Source: Haoranjiania flava
Lineage (GTDB): Bacteria; Bacteroidota; Bacteroidia; Chitinophagales; Chitinophagaceae
Direction: 5' to 3'
DNA length: 64,000 bases
NCBI RefSeq assembly: GCF_025631005.1
Contig: NZ_JAOTPL010000001.1
Span: forward strand, 248,001-312,000
In this document: positions 15,751 to 23,347 of the stretch, piece after piece
Position numbering within the stretch: position 1 is the first letter of the stretch
How the letters are laid out: each line of letters begins with the position of its first letter
Made by a program: the position numbers and the translations under genes
Notes under the pieces: model-generated
What the model saw: the letters and a program-made list of their open reading frames with translations, nothing else
Database searches by the model: none
Told to the model about the DNA's origin: nothing

Positions 15751-16058
15751 ATGTGTGTATATTTATTTATTTTTTAGTTGCCACATGGAATAACCAGCTT
15801 TTTAGATTCAATACTCAGTACCGGTTGGTGTAGATCCCTAATCTTATGGTTATTTCAAGTGTATATAATTTATTTGTTTTTCAGTTGTCACATGGAATAG
15901 CTTTTATTCATCAATGCTTACTATGCAACTTTGCTTATGGCTATTTCAAGTGTGTATATTTATTTATTTTTTAGTTGCCACATGGAATAACCAGCTTTTT
16001 AGATTCAATACTCAGTACCGGTTGGTGTAGATTCTTAATCTTATGGTTATTTCATGTG
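15751..16058 (+). repeat. Cluster of three tandem hairpin repeats, types I-II-I
   Basis: Three units of AT-rich linker plus hairpin. Hairpins at 15782-15861 (type I), 15889-15952 (type II) and 15979-16058 (type I). Type I arms: CACATGGAATAACCA and TGGTTATTTCAtGTG. Type II arms: CACATGGAATAGC and GCTATTTCAAGTG. The stem change AACC/GGTT to AGC/GCT keeps pairing. Units 1 and 3 (15751-15861 and 15948-16058, offset 197) are about 96% identical, so they were duplicated recently. Linkers share GTGTATATTTATTTATTTTT. They fill the space between two divergent genes, so they are not terminators. A second, inverted cluster is at 44990-45158. Confidence 0.85.
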
Positions 16059-16108
16059 AAAAACTTATTTGTTTTGCTAACTTTAACTGTTGAAATCAAT
16101 AATTTATT

Positions 16109-16828
16109 ATGGACTTTTTTATAGGTTGTTCCGGCTACAGTTACCGTGAATGGAAAAACAGCTTTTACCCGCAGGGCATGCCCTCCAAAGACTGGTTTGC
16201 CTTCTATGCTTCTCATTTTTCTATGCTGGAACTGAACAATACTTTTTACAATTTCCCGAAGCTGAAAACCCTGCAATCGTGGTACGATAAGGCCCCGGAC
16301 GATTTCACATTTGTAGTAAAAGCCCCCAGATCTATTACGCATTTTAAAAAGCTAAAAGAATGCACGGAGCTACTCAATGACTTCTACGCTGTATGCAACG
16401 AAGGGCTCCGGGAGAAATTAGGCTGCCTGATCTTCCAGATGCCACCCTCCTACCACTTTACAGAAGACAACCTGGAAAAAATTATCAAAGCTGCAAACAA
16501 AAATTTCATCAATGTATTCGAGCTCCGGCATGCCAGCTGGTGGAATACGGCTGTTTACGATGCTTTCACAGAAAACAACATCACATTTTGCAGCGTAAGT
16601 TTTCCCGGCCTGCCAGACGATGTAGTGGTAACCACCGATATGTTGTATTACCGATTTCACGGTATTCCCGATCTTTATTTTTCTACTTATGTGGAAGATG
16701 AATTAAAAATTATTGCTGATAAAATAAAACAGGAACAAATAAAAACAGTTTACTGCGCCTTTAACAACACCGGCAACCTTGGCGCTATAGAGAATGCCAA
16801 ATGGATCAGGAGCTATTTGCATAAATGA
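16109..16828 (+). CDS. DUF72 (YecE-like) family protein
   Basis: A 239-residue TIM-barrel-like protein of the DUF72 family, whose biochemical role is unsettled. Features of the family are the start DFFIGCSGYSYREWKNSFYP, the segment FAFYASHFSMLELNNTFYNFP (conserved N-T-F-Y), FELRHASWW, YYRFHG and the final YCAFNNTGNLGAIENA. Length is normal. The gene begins 50 nt after the repeat cluster. The following membrane protein has its own promoter within the end of this gene's 3' flank. Confidence 0.9.
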   Translation: MDFFIGCSGYSYREWKNSFYPQGMPSKDWFAFYASHFSMLELNNTFYNFPKLKTLQSWYDKAPDDFTFVVKAPRSITHFKKLKECTELLNDFYAVCNEGLREKLGCLIFQMPPSYHFTEDNLEKIIKAANKNFINVFELRHASWWNTAVYDAFTENNITFCSVSFPGLPDDVVVTTDMLYYRFHGIPDLYFSTYVEDELKIIADKIKQEQIKTVYCAFNNTGNLGAIENAKWIRSYLHK

Positions 16829-16843
16829 TTTCAGGAAAAATTA

Positions 16844-16893
16844 TTTGGAAAATATTACAGGCATTTACTAACTTTGTACTTCAAAGTACTTTT
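16844..16893 (+). promoter_or_regulatory. Promoter and operator of the membrane protein/HTH module
   Basis: TTTG at 16844-16847 and TAACTTTG at 16869-16876 (21-nt spacer) form a promoter. ACTTTGTACTTCAAAGT at 16871-16887 is an inverted repeat (ACTTTG / CAAAGT) overlapping the -7 box and probable start site, followed by ACTTTT. The same element recurs at 17844-17860 before the third gene of the module. Confidence 0.65.
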
Positions 16894-17520
16894 ATGAAAG
16901 ACAAACTTCAGCAGGACCTGGCACAAATAAGAAACATGATGGAGCAGTCCACACGGTTCATATCCCTCAGCGGCACGTCTGGTATAAGTGCAGGCATCAT
17001 AGCATTGGCAGGTGCAGCAGTGGCTTATTACCTGTTTAATAAATCAGGCATCAACTATTTTGACGGGGAAAGAAATATGTATCCACAGGAATTGGTAAAA
17101 GAACTTATTATACTCGCACTACTTGTATTGGCATCAGCTTTGGCAGCCGGTATTTATTTTACGGTCAGGAAAAGCAGGAGAAACAAGCTGTCTGTGTGGA
17201 ATAAAGCAAGCAAAAACCTGGTGACGGCATTATTTATCCCTTTAATCACTGGCGGCATTTTCTGCCTTATTTTATTGTATCATGGTTTGTTTTATCTTAT
17301 AGCGCCCGCAACTTTGATTTTTTACGGGCTTGCCCTTATTAACGCCGGGAAATATACTTTCGGTGATATTGCCAATCTCGGCTATGTTGAAATATTATTA
17401 GGCCTCCTCTCATCTGTGTTTACCGGCTACGGACTGCTATCCTGGGCTGTAGGTTTTGGCGTGCTGCATATTATTTATGGTATAGTAATGTATAGAAAGT
17501 ATGAAAACACTTATGAATAA
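16894..17520 (+). CDS. Membrane protein of unknown function, four or more helices
   Basis: A 208-residue protein: a soluble N-terminal helix (MKDKLQQDLAQIRNMMEQST), then about six hydrophobic segments. I chose the ATG at 16894, directly downstream of a matching promoter; the longer frame from 16825 would overlap the DUF72 stop and read through the promoter. No enzymatic motif is visible. It is followed 13 nt later by the HTH regulator gene, and a second membrane protein gene follows that. The protein could be the sensor or target of that regulator, which is inference from context. Confidence 0.7.
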   Translation: MKDKLQQDLAQIRNMMEQSTRFISLSGTSGISAGIIALAGAAVAYYLFNKSGINYFDGERNMYPQELVKELIILALLVLASALAAGIYFTVRKSRRNKLSVWNKASKNLVTALFIPLITGGIFCLILLYHGLFYLIAPATLIFYGLALINAGKYTFGDIANLGYVEILLGLLSSVFTGYGLLSWAVGFGVLHIIYGIVMYRKYENTYE

Positions 17521-17533
17521 ATAACCCCAGGAC

Positions 17534-17827
17534 ATGAGCATTGTACAATCATTAAATAAAGATTTTGAAAGCAGGGTAAGGCTGGGAATTATGTCTGTAC
17601 TAATGGTGAACGACTGGGCAGAATTCAATGAGCTAAAAGAATACCTGCAGGTAACTGACGGCAACCTGGCGAGCCATATCTCTGCACTGGAAAAGAAAAA
17701 ATATATAAAAATAAAAAAAGAGTTCGTTTCACGTAAACCTAAAACATCCTACGCTGTATCGTCATCGGGCCGCAAAGCTTTTGTAGACCACATCAACGCT
17801 TTGGAAAAACTAATCAATAACCAATAA
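17534..17827 (+). CDS. Winged-helix transcriptional regulator (HTH_34 / MarR-like)
   Basis: A 97-residue single-domain DNA-binding protein. Residues 15-75 form a winged helix: FNELKEYLQVTDGNLASHISALEKKKYIKIKKEF, with a wing rich in Lys and the end SYAVSSSGRKAFVDHINALEKLI. This is the small regulator type (PF13601-like) common in Bacteroidota beside membrane proteins. It lies between two membrane protein genes whose promoters carry the same ACTTTG-N5-CAAAGT palindrome, so it probably binds there and controls itself. Confidence 0.85.
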   Translation: MSIVQSLNKDFESRVRLGIMSVLMVNDWAEFNELKEYLQVTDGNLASHISALEKKKYIKIKKEFVSRKPKTSYAVSSSGRKAFVDHINALEKLINNQ

Positions 17828-17841
17828 AATTTTTTATACCC

Positions 17842-17870
17842 TTACTTTGTAATACAAAGTACTTTCAAAC
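17842..17870 (+). promoter_or_regulatory. Second copy of the module operator
   Basis: ACTTTGTAATACAAAGT at 17844-17860 followed by ACTTTC. It matches the 16871-16887 element in 15 of 17 positions and overlaps a near-consensus -7 box (TTACTTTG), 15-40 nt after the regulator stop. Confidence 0.65.
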
Positions 17871-17882
17871 AAAAATTAAACA

Positions 17883-19295
17883 ATGAAAACAGTAAAAAAT
17901 CAATTGCTGTTGTTTACAACAGCATCTTTTGTTATCTTATTTTATGGGCAGGGAGTGGGATTAAATCTATCTATTTTTGCAATGATGGTATGGTGCAGTT
18001 TACTATTGCTCAGGAAAAAAATTTATAAAGACACAAAGTTTATTTTTTTGAGCTTATGTGTTATAACCTCTGCCGGCGCATTTGCATGGTATGGCGATTT
18101 CATTTCATTCGCAGCATTGTATTTGTCACTGATCATAGCAGGCTTCTACACATTATTTTTAAATAAGCTCAATATGCTGAACCTTCTCGTTCTTTTGCCT
18201 GCCAACTATGCCAGCTTCCCGTTCAGGATATTTATGCTGAACCAATGGCTGTTCAGTAAAAATAAAATCACCCATATCAGGGCAAGGCTGATTGCCTACT
18301 ATATCATTCCCGGTTTTTTTGCTGTGATCTTTGTTATTGTTTATAGTAATAGCAGCAGTTTGTTATCCGGGTTTTTCAGCAAATTTGTTACAGACTTTAA
18401 AATGCCGGAAATAGTGGTATTAACCGCTCTTGGATTTTTCCTGATGTTTAATTTCTATCATTTCATGATACCCAGAATTGTGATATACAATAATCAGAAT
18501 CTTGGAGATAATTTTTCCGGAGACAAAAGAGTACAGAAGGCTTCGCTCTATAACTTTGATGTAAACCTGGAAAGAAGAAGCGGAGAAATCACCTTAATAT
18601 TACTGAATATTCTGCTGTTGCTATTTTTGGTTGTATACAATATAGAACAATTTCAATTCAGCAGTGAGGATACGCTAAGCAGCAACGTTCATGAAAGAAT
18701 TTATACCATTATTTTCTCCATCCTACTTGCAGTAAGCATTATACTCTTTTATTTTAAAAATACTTTCAACTTTGACCAATCTGCAGGAAGGTTAAAACTA
18801 TTGGCTTACCTGTGGATCGGGCTTAATCTGTTGTTGATCCTTTCAGCGCTGATAGCTAACAGTATTTATGTACAGGCTTATGCACTTACTTTTAAAAGGA
18901 TCGGCGTGTATATTTTCCTGTTGCTCTCTATGATCGGCCTTTACTTTACTTATAATAAGATCAGGAAAAAGAAGACAAATATTTACTTGGTAAAAAATAT
19001 GTTTTGGGCATTTTTTATAACGCTTGTGATAAGCAGTGCAATCAACTGGTCATGGATTGTAACAAAATATACAATCAACTATTCAAAAAAACCGGACTTG
19101 TACTACCTATTTTACAACACAGAATTCAACAGAGAAATATTTTATAGACATTATAAAAATGAATTTACCAAAGGCTGGCAAGGCCAAACAGGAGATGAAA
19201 GATATAAAGATCTCCTTGAAGCGGGGGTTGATTATGAGAAGCACAAAAAACTCTTATCCCGGAAATTATACTACCATTTCCTTGAATTAAAATGA
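17883..19295 (+). CDS. DUF4153/DUF4173-type polytopic membrane protein
   Basis: A 470-residue protein with about twelve hydrophobic helices. It resembles the DUF4153/DUF4173 group: a central YNFDVNLERRSGEITLILLNILLLLFLVVYN segment and a soluble Tyr-rich C-terminus (ending DYEKHKKLLSRKLYYHFLELK). Function is unknown. Third gene of the module with the HTH regulator, with a second copy of the same operator directly upstream. That a separate operator precedes it suggests independent but coordinated control. Confidence 0.72.
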   Translation: MKTVKNQLLLFTTASFVILFYGQGVGLNLSIFAMMVWCSLLLLRKKIYKDTKFIFLSLCVITSAGAFAWYGDFISFAALYLSLIIAGFYTLFLNKLNMLNLLVLLPANYASFPFRIFMLNQWLFSKNKITHIRARLIAYYIIPGFFAVIFVIVYSNSSSLLSGFFSKFVTDFKMPEIVVLTALGFFLMFNFYHFMIPRIVIYNNQNLGDNFSGDKRVQKASLYNFDVNLERRSGEITLILLNILLLLFLVVYNIEQFQFSSEDTLSSNVHERIYTIIFSILLAVSIILFYFKNTFNFDQSAGRLKLLAYLWIGLNLLLILSALIANSIYVQAYALTFKRIGVYIFLLLSMIGLYFTYNKIRKKKTNIYLVKNMFWAFFITLVISSAINWSWIVTKYTINYSKKPDLYYLFYNTEFNREIFYRHYKNEFTKGWQGQTGDERYKDLLEAGVDYEKHKKLLSRKLYYHFLELK

Positions 19296-19311
19296 TAGCT
19301 TAATTATTTCT

Positions 19312-19319
19312 TATCTTTG
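19312..19319 (+). promoter_or_regulatory. -7 element of lysS
   Basis: TATCTTTG, exact TAnnTTTG match, 17 nt upstream of the lysS start codon. A well-placed -33 element is not evident. Confidence 0.5.
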
Positions 19320-19336
19320 CGCCTCAAAATTGTATT

Positions 19337-20851
19337 ATGAGTCAGCATTTATCAGATCAGGAGATCATAAGGAGAGAGAAGTTAAAAAACCTGGCAGAAG
19401 CCGGTATTGAAGCCTACCCGGCCGCGTTATATCCCGTATCGCATTATTCATCGGAAATAAAATCTGCTTTTAGCGAAGAAACCAAAGAAGCATTTACAGA
19501 TGTTTGCATTGCCGGGCGCGTAATGAGCATCAACGATAAGGGAAAAGTATTTTTTATAAAAGTACAGGATAGCAAAGGCATAATACAATTGTATGTAAAA
19601 CGCGATGAGATTTGCCCGGAAGAGGATAAAACTTTCTGGCAACTGGCCATCAAAGGCCTGGACCTGGGAGATTTTATTGGTGTAAAAGGTTTTGTGTTTA
19701 TAACAAAAACAGGCGAAACTTCTATACACGCTAAAGAGATAACCTTGCTGGCCAAAGCGCTGAAACCATTGCCGGTAGTGAAGCGCGATGAAGACGGCAA
19801 CCTGCATGATGCAGTTACAGACCCGGAATTCAGGTACCGCCAGCGCTATGCAGACCTGGTGATAAACCCTGATGTGAAGAAAACCTTTACACAACGTACA
19901 ACCATCATCAATACTATCCGCGATTTCCTCAATGAACGTGGTGCGCTGGAGGTAGATACTCCCGTGCTGCAATCGATTCCCGGCGGCGCTGCTGCCAGGC
20001 CGTTTACTACCCACCACAATGCGCTGGACGTACCATTTTACCTGAGGATAGCCAATGAACTTTACCTCAAACGCCTGATTGTAGGCGGCTTTGACTGGGT
20101 ATACGAATTCAGCCGCAATTTCAGGAACGAAGGCATGGACCGCACACATAACCCGGAATTTACGGTGCTGGAATGGTACACAGCCTACAAAGATTATTTC
20201 TGGATGATGGAAATTACCGAACAACTCATGGAGAAGCTGGCTATAGCCGTTCATGGGACCACCGATGTGCAGGTAGGTGATAAAGTGATCAGCTTTAAAG
20301 CGCCGTACAAAAGAATTTCCATACTGGATGCTATTAAAGAAAATACGGGCATGGATGTGAGCAGCATGGATGAAGACGAGCTGAGAGAAGTGGCCCGCAA
20401 GCTGAATATTCATGCAGATAATACCATGGGCAAAGGAAAACTGATTGACGAATTGTTTGGTGAAACTTCTGAAAGTAAATTCATACAGCCTACTTTTATC
20501 ATTGATTACCCGGTAGAAATGTCGCCACTAACTAAGAAGCACAGAAGCAAGCAAGGACTGGTAGAGCGTTTTGAACTGATGATCAATGGTAAGGAAATTG
20601 CCAATGCATACACCGAGCTGAATGACCCTATTGACCAGAGAGAGCGCTTTGAAGAGCAGGCACAGTTAATGGAGAGGGGCGATGACGAGGCCATGTTTAT
20701 AGACCAGGATTTTCTCCGCGCACTGGAATACGGTATGCCACCTACAAGCGGCATAGGTATTGGCATTGACAGGCTGGTGATGTTGCTCACCAATCAACCT
20801 TCCATACAGGATGTATTGTTTTTCCCGCAGATGAGGCCGGAGAAGGGATAG
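19337..20851 (+). CDS. lysS: Lysyl-tRNA synthetase, class II
   Basis: Charges tRNA-Lys. The 504-residue protein has an N-terminal OB-fold anticodon-binding domain (about residues 55-150) and the class II core: motif 1 region TPVLQSIPGGAAARPF, motif 2 FRNEGMDRTHNPEFT, and motif 3 GIGIGIDRLVMLL. Length is normal for bacterial LysS. It has its own -7 box and a strong terminator about 110 nt downstream. Confidence 0.98.
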   Translation: MSQHLSDQEIIRREKLKNLAEAGIEAYPAALYPVSHYSSEIKSAFSEETKEAFTDVCIAGRVMSINDKGKVFFIKVQDSKGIIQLYVKRDEICPEEDKTFWQLAIKGLDLGDFIGVKGFVFITKTGETSIHAKEITLLAKALKPLPVVKRDEDGNLHDAVTDPEFRYRQRYADLVINPDVKKTFTQRTTIINTIRDFLNERGALEVDTPVLQSIPGGAAARPFTTHHNALDVPFYLRIANELYLKRLIVGGFDWVYEFSRNFRNEGMDRTHNPEFTVLEWYTAYKDYFWMMEITEQLMEKLAIAVHGTTDVQVGDKVISFKAPYKRISILDAIKENTGMDVSSMDEDELREVARKLNIHADNTMGKGKLIDELFGETSESKFIQPTFIIDYPVEMSPLTKKHRSKQGLVERFELMINGKEIANAYTELNDPIDQRERFEEQAQLMERGDDEAMFIDQDFLRALEYGMPPTSGIGIGIDRLVMLLTNQPSIQDVLFFPQMRPEKG

Positions 20852-20896
20852 TTGTATGAAGTGATGTGGGGTCATTGACTGTTTATTTGTTTAGTT

Positions 20897-20926
20897 GTGG
20901 AGATGTGGAGATGCGGAGATGCGGAG
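20897..20926 (+). repeat. 8-bp microsatellite, GYGGAGAT x 3.75
   Basis: Units GTGGAGAT, GTGGAGAT, GCGGAGAT, GCGGAG in tandem, in the lysS 3' flank just before its terminator. A related purine-rich simple repeat on the other strand lies at 39701-39727 after the SNF2 gene. Confidence 0.7.
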
Positions 20927-20959
20927 TGTTTGGTTATGAAGTAATCAAGTTAAGAAGTT

Positions 20960-20990
20960 ATGCGTGGCGTCATCGCCACGCATTTCTTTT
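20960..20990 (+). terminator. Terminator downstream of lysS
   Basis: Perfect 10-bp stem ATGCGTGGCG / CGCCACGCAT with a TCAT loop, then TTCTTTT. Confidence 0.8.
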
Positions 20991-21105
20991 CTATCGCCTC
21001 CGGCGATGTTATTACAATTTTCCTGATAAACTATTAGGAAATCCATTGCTGCAATAACCCTGCTGTTTTGTTGTGTTGTTTAATTGTTGAGTTGCTGTTT
21101 CAGCA

Positions 21106-21950
21106 TTATATATTTACCGTCACAGATAAGAAAGTTTTTAGCTTGGAAAAAATATCTGACATATACGTACCGCCAATTTCATGGCCGCCGTTGTACAGGT
21201 GAGACTCATGTTTTACTTTAAAATCATTCAGCTTCTGATCAAGTATTGTTTTCTGCGAAACAGGAACCAGCAGATCCAGGTTTCCAAAGAAGGAAATGGT
21301 AGGCGCAGATGAAGCAGATACCCAGGTAATCGGGCTGGCATACACCGGCGCAGTCATGCCTGCAGGCAGCGCTGAAGCATCGGTGATATGCTGTACAGAT
21401 ACGGCATACTGCGGATTGGAACTGTAATAGGTATCGGCCAGGTTAGTTGGCCCTACGATGTTGGCAACAGCCTTTACACGGTGCGCTGCATCAAACTTAT
21501 AGGCATACAACATAGAAAGATGCCCGCCGGCGCTTACACCGCATAGAACAAATTCAGGCTTTATGGCCAGCTCGCCGGCATTTTGCACAAAATAATTTAT
21601 ACTGCGTGGATATCATCTGTCTGGTTAGGCAGCATTTTATTGTTCTGATCAACCAGTCTGTAGTTCATATTTACAATGGCATGGCCAGTTAAATGCTGTT
21701 GTACGGCAGCTATCGCAGGAGTAAAATCTTTTTTATCACCACCGGTCCAGCCGCCGCCGTGGATGAGTATTATTACCCGCGTTTGAGCCGTGCTCCTGTT
21801 GGCAGGAAGGTACATATCAAAAGTTTGGTGTGTATTGCTCCCGTAGGAAACATTTAATTGTGTTTTGGCTTCAGCCACCACAATTTCTTTATCTTTTTTA
21901 TCACAGGATATCATAAACAGCATTAAACAAACAGAGATCATATATTTCAT
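21106..21950 (-). pseudogene. Alpha/beta-hydrolase (esterase) lipoprotein split by a frameshift
   Basis: One esterase of the hormone-sensitive-lipase type read in two frames. The first part (21950-21597) has a lipoprotein signal (MKYMISVCLMLFMISC) and the oxyanion motif HGGGW. It ends in a stop right after TDDIHAV. The second frame continues at once with INYFVQNAGE..., the nucleophile GVSAGGH and a late His in HEIGG. A one-base loss between 21597 and 21603 explains it; one extra base would give a single product of about 281 residues. Either a true mutation or a sequencing error. I started at 21950 for the signal peptide; the longer frame to 22004 adds no support. Confidence 0.75.
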
Positions 21951-22047
21951 AAGCAAAGTTTTTATTGGCCCAGTGTAAAGAGTGTGTTTTGTAGAATACA
22001 TCAAAAACTTTACCGAAACTGCTGTGTGCCCTGCCTACTACAAACAA

Positions 22048-22076
22048 AAATAGCTGCCGTAAAATACGACAGCTAA
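22048..22076 (-). terminator. Terminator after rpmA
   Basis: Minus strand stem TAGCTG.CGTA / TACG.CAGCTA with single mismatch, followed by TTTTTG, 23 nt after the rpmA stop. Confidence 0.7.
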
Positions 22077-22098
22077 AATATTTTAAAACAGTTAGTGT

Positions 22099-22371
22099 TT
22101 ATTGCGCAACCAGCACTTCCTGCTCTACTACAGAAACAACTGATTTATTATCTTTCGTTTTTCTGAATTCTACAACGCCGTCGGTTAATGCAAACAATGT
22201 GAAGTCTTTACCCACGCCCACATTTTTACCGGGATGATATGTAGTACCACGCTGGCGCACGATAATATTACCTGAAATTGCAGGCTGACCGCCATAGATC
22301 TTTACACCAAGACGTTTGCTTCTGGAGTCGCGACCGTTTTTTACGCTACCTTCACCTTTCTTATGTGCCAT
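22099..22371 (-). CDS. rpmA: 50S ribosomal protein L27
   Basis: A 90-residue ribosomal protein near the peptidyl-transferase centre. It starts AHKKGEGSVKNGRDSRSKRLGVK, continues GNIIVRQRGTTYHPGKNVGVGKDFTLFAL, both family signatures, and has a short variable tail. Second gene of the rplU-rpmA operon, 40 nt after rplU, with a terminator following. Confidence 0.98.
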   Translation of the reverse strand: MAHKKGEGSVKNGRDSRSKRLGVKIYGGQPAISGNIIVRQRGTTYHPGKNVGVGKDFTLFALTDGVVEFRKTKDNKSVVSVVEQEVLVAQ

Positions 22372-22411
22372 TTCTTATAAAATTAATACGTTTAATGAAT
22401 AGTTTGCAAAG

Positions 22412-22717
22412 TTACGCAATTCCGCTGATTTTGATTTGCGTATACTGTGTTCTGTGTCCGTGTTTTTTACGGAAGCCTTTTCTTCTTTTGTGTTTGAAAG
22501 CAATTACTTTATCTCCCTGCACTTTATCGGCTACAACTTCGGCAGATACTACTGCTTTCACAGCATCGCCCAGAGTAACGTTACCGCCATCGCCGGTCAT
22601 CAATACTTCATTGAACTCAATTTGATCTCCTTGCTTTGCAGACAAATGCGGTACATACAAGGTATCGCCTTCCTGTACTCTGAATTGCTGGCCTGCTATC
22701 TTTACAACTGCGAACAT
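22412..22717 (-). CDS. rplU: 50S ribosomal protein L21
   Basis: A 101-residue ribosomal protein: MFAVVKIAGQQFRVQEGDTLYVPHL, the KGDKVIAFKHKRRKGFRKKHGHRTQYTQIKI tail typical for L21. Normal length. First gene of the rplU-rpmA operon, with a clear promoter 20 nt upstream. Confidence 0.98.
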   Translation of the reverse strand: MFAVVKIAGQQFRVQEGDTLYVPHLSAKQGDQIEFNEVLMTGDGGNVTLGDAVKAVVSAEVVADKVQGDKVIAFKHKRRKGFRKKHGHRTQYTQIKISGIA

Positions 22718-22738
22718 AGTTTTTAAAAATTAGGACTG

Positions 22739-22768
22739 CAAAGGTATGCTTTTTTTCTATAAAAGCAA
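22739..22768 (-). promoter_or_regulatory. Promoter of rplU-rpmA
   Basis: Minus strand TTG at 22768-22766 and TACCTTTG at 22746-22739 with a 19-nt spacer, same geometry as rplS. Confidence 0.65.
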
Positions 22769-22802
22769 CAAATTATTCATTTAATTTAAAAAAGTCATTT
22801 GC

Positions 22803-23231
22803 TTAAGGCATTTGTGTCAATGAAATATTATCTGCTGCATTACCAACATTGGCTTTGAAGCTCAATTTACGAGGAGAAGAATTAGTATTGGCGCTTATAG
22901 AAATTTTTATTTGCTGCTCATCTATCTTTTCCACAGTGAACCATTCCCCTTCGAATTTATAAATATACCATAGTATATTTTGTGCTCCTTCAGGCGCATT
23001 TTTAGTATAGTATTTAATAGAACCGTCATGAAAATCAAGTGGTTTTCCATTTACTACAAGTTCGCTAAACCACCATTCAACCTTATTTTTAGCAATTAAT
23101 ACCGTATCTTTTGTTGAATTGGAAAAAATGTGCTGATTGTTATCAAATCCCGGCCTCTTAGCAAATCCTGCATTTTTATCGCATGCAAAAAACAGCAATG
23201 ACATTAATATTATCCAAGAAAAATTTTTCAT
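22803..23231 (-). CDS. Small lipoprotein with BACON-like domain
   Basis: A 142-residue protein with a lipoprotein signal (MKNFSWIILMSLLFFAC, Cys17). The C-terminal half has the look of a BACON-type beta-sandwich: Trp-rich start (VEWWFSELVVNG, NILWYIYKFEGEWFTV) and the end ISISANTNSSPRKLSFKANVG...ISLTQ. BACON domains are often carbohydrate-binding in Bacteroidota, but no enzyme domain is attached here. Function unknown. Divergent from the GH3 enzyme gene, with a TATCTTTG -7 box at 23271-23264. Confidence 0.68.
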   Translation of the reverse strand: MKNFSWIILMSLLFFACDKNAGFAKRPGFDNNQHIFSNSTKDTVLIAKNKVEWWFSELVVNGKPLDFHDGSIKYYTKNAPEGAQNILWYIYKFEGEWFTVEKIDEQQIKISISANTNSSPRKLSFKANVGNAADNISLTQMP

Positions 23232-23263
23232 AATTGTTATTATTTTATTAATTAGCGCCTCTG

Positions 23264-23327
23264 CAAAGATAACATTTCTTACAGATGCAAAATTAAAACG
23301 GATTCATCATAACTTATAGTATTTTTG
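23264..23327. promoter_or_regulatory. Divergent promoter region, BACON lipoprotein / GH3 enzyme
   Basis: Minus strand TATCTTTG at 23271-23264 faces the lipoprotein gene; plus strand TATTTTTG at 23320-23327 faces the GH3 gene. -33 partners are weak. Confidence 0.45.
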
Positions 23328-23347
23328 TTTGGATAAAAAGCAATAGC

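Noticed and set aside
15751..16058. CRISPR array
   Set aside because: Units are 60-80 bp hairpins of two kinds with conserved linkers, not short identical repeats with unique spacers; no cas genes.
19448..20413. 321-codon minus-strand frame inside lysS
   Set aside because: Exact antisense of a highly conserved synthetase; composition is that of a shadow frame.
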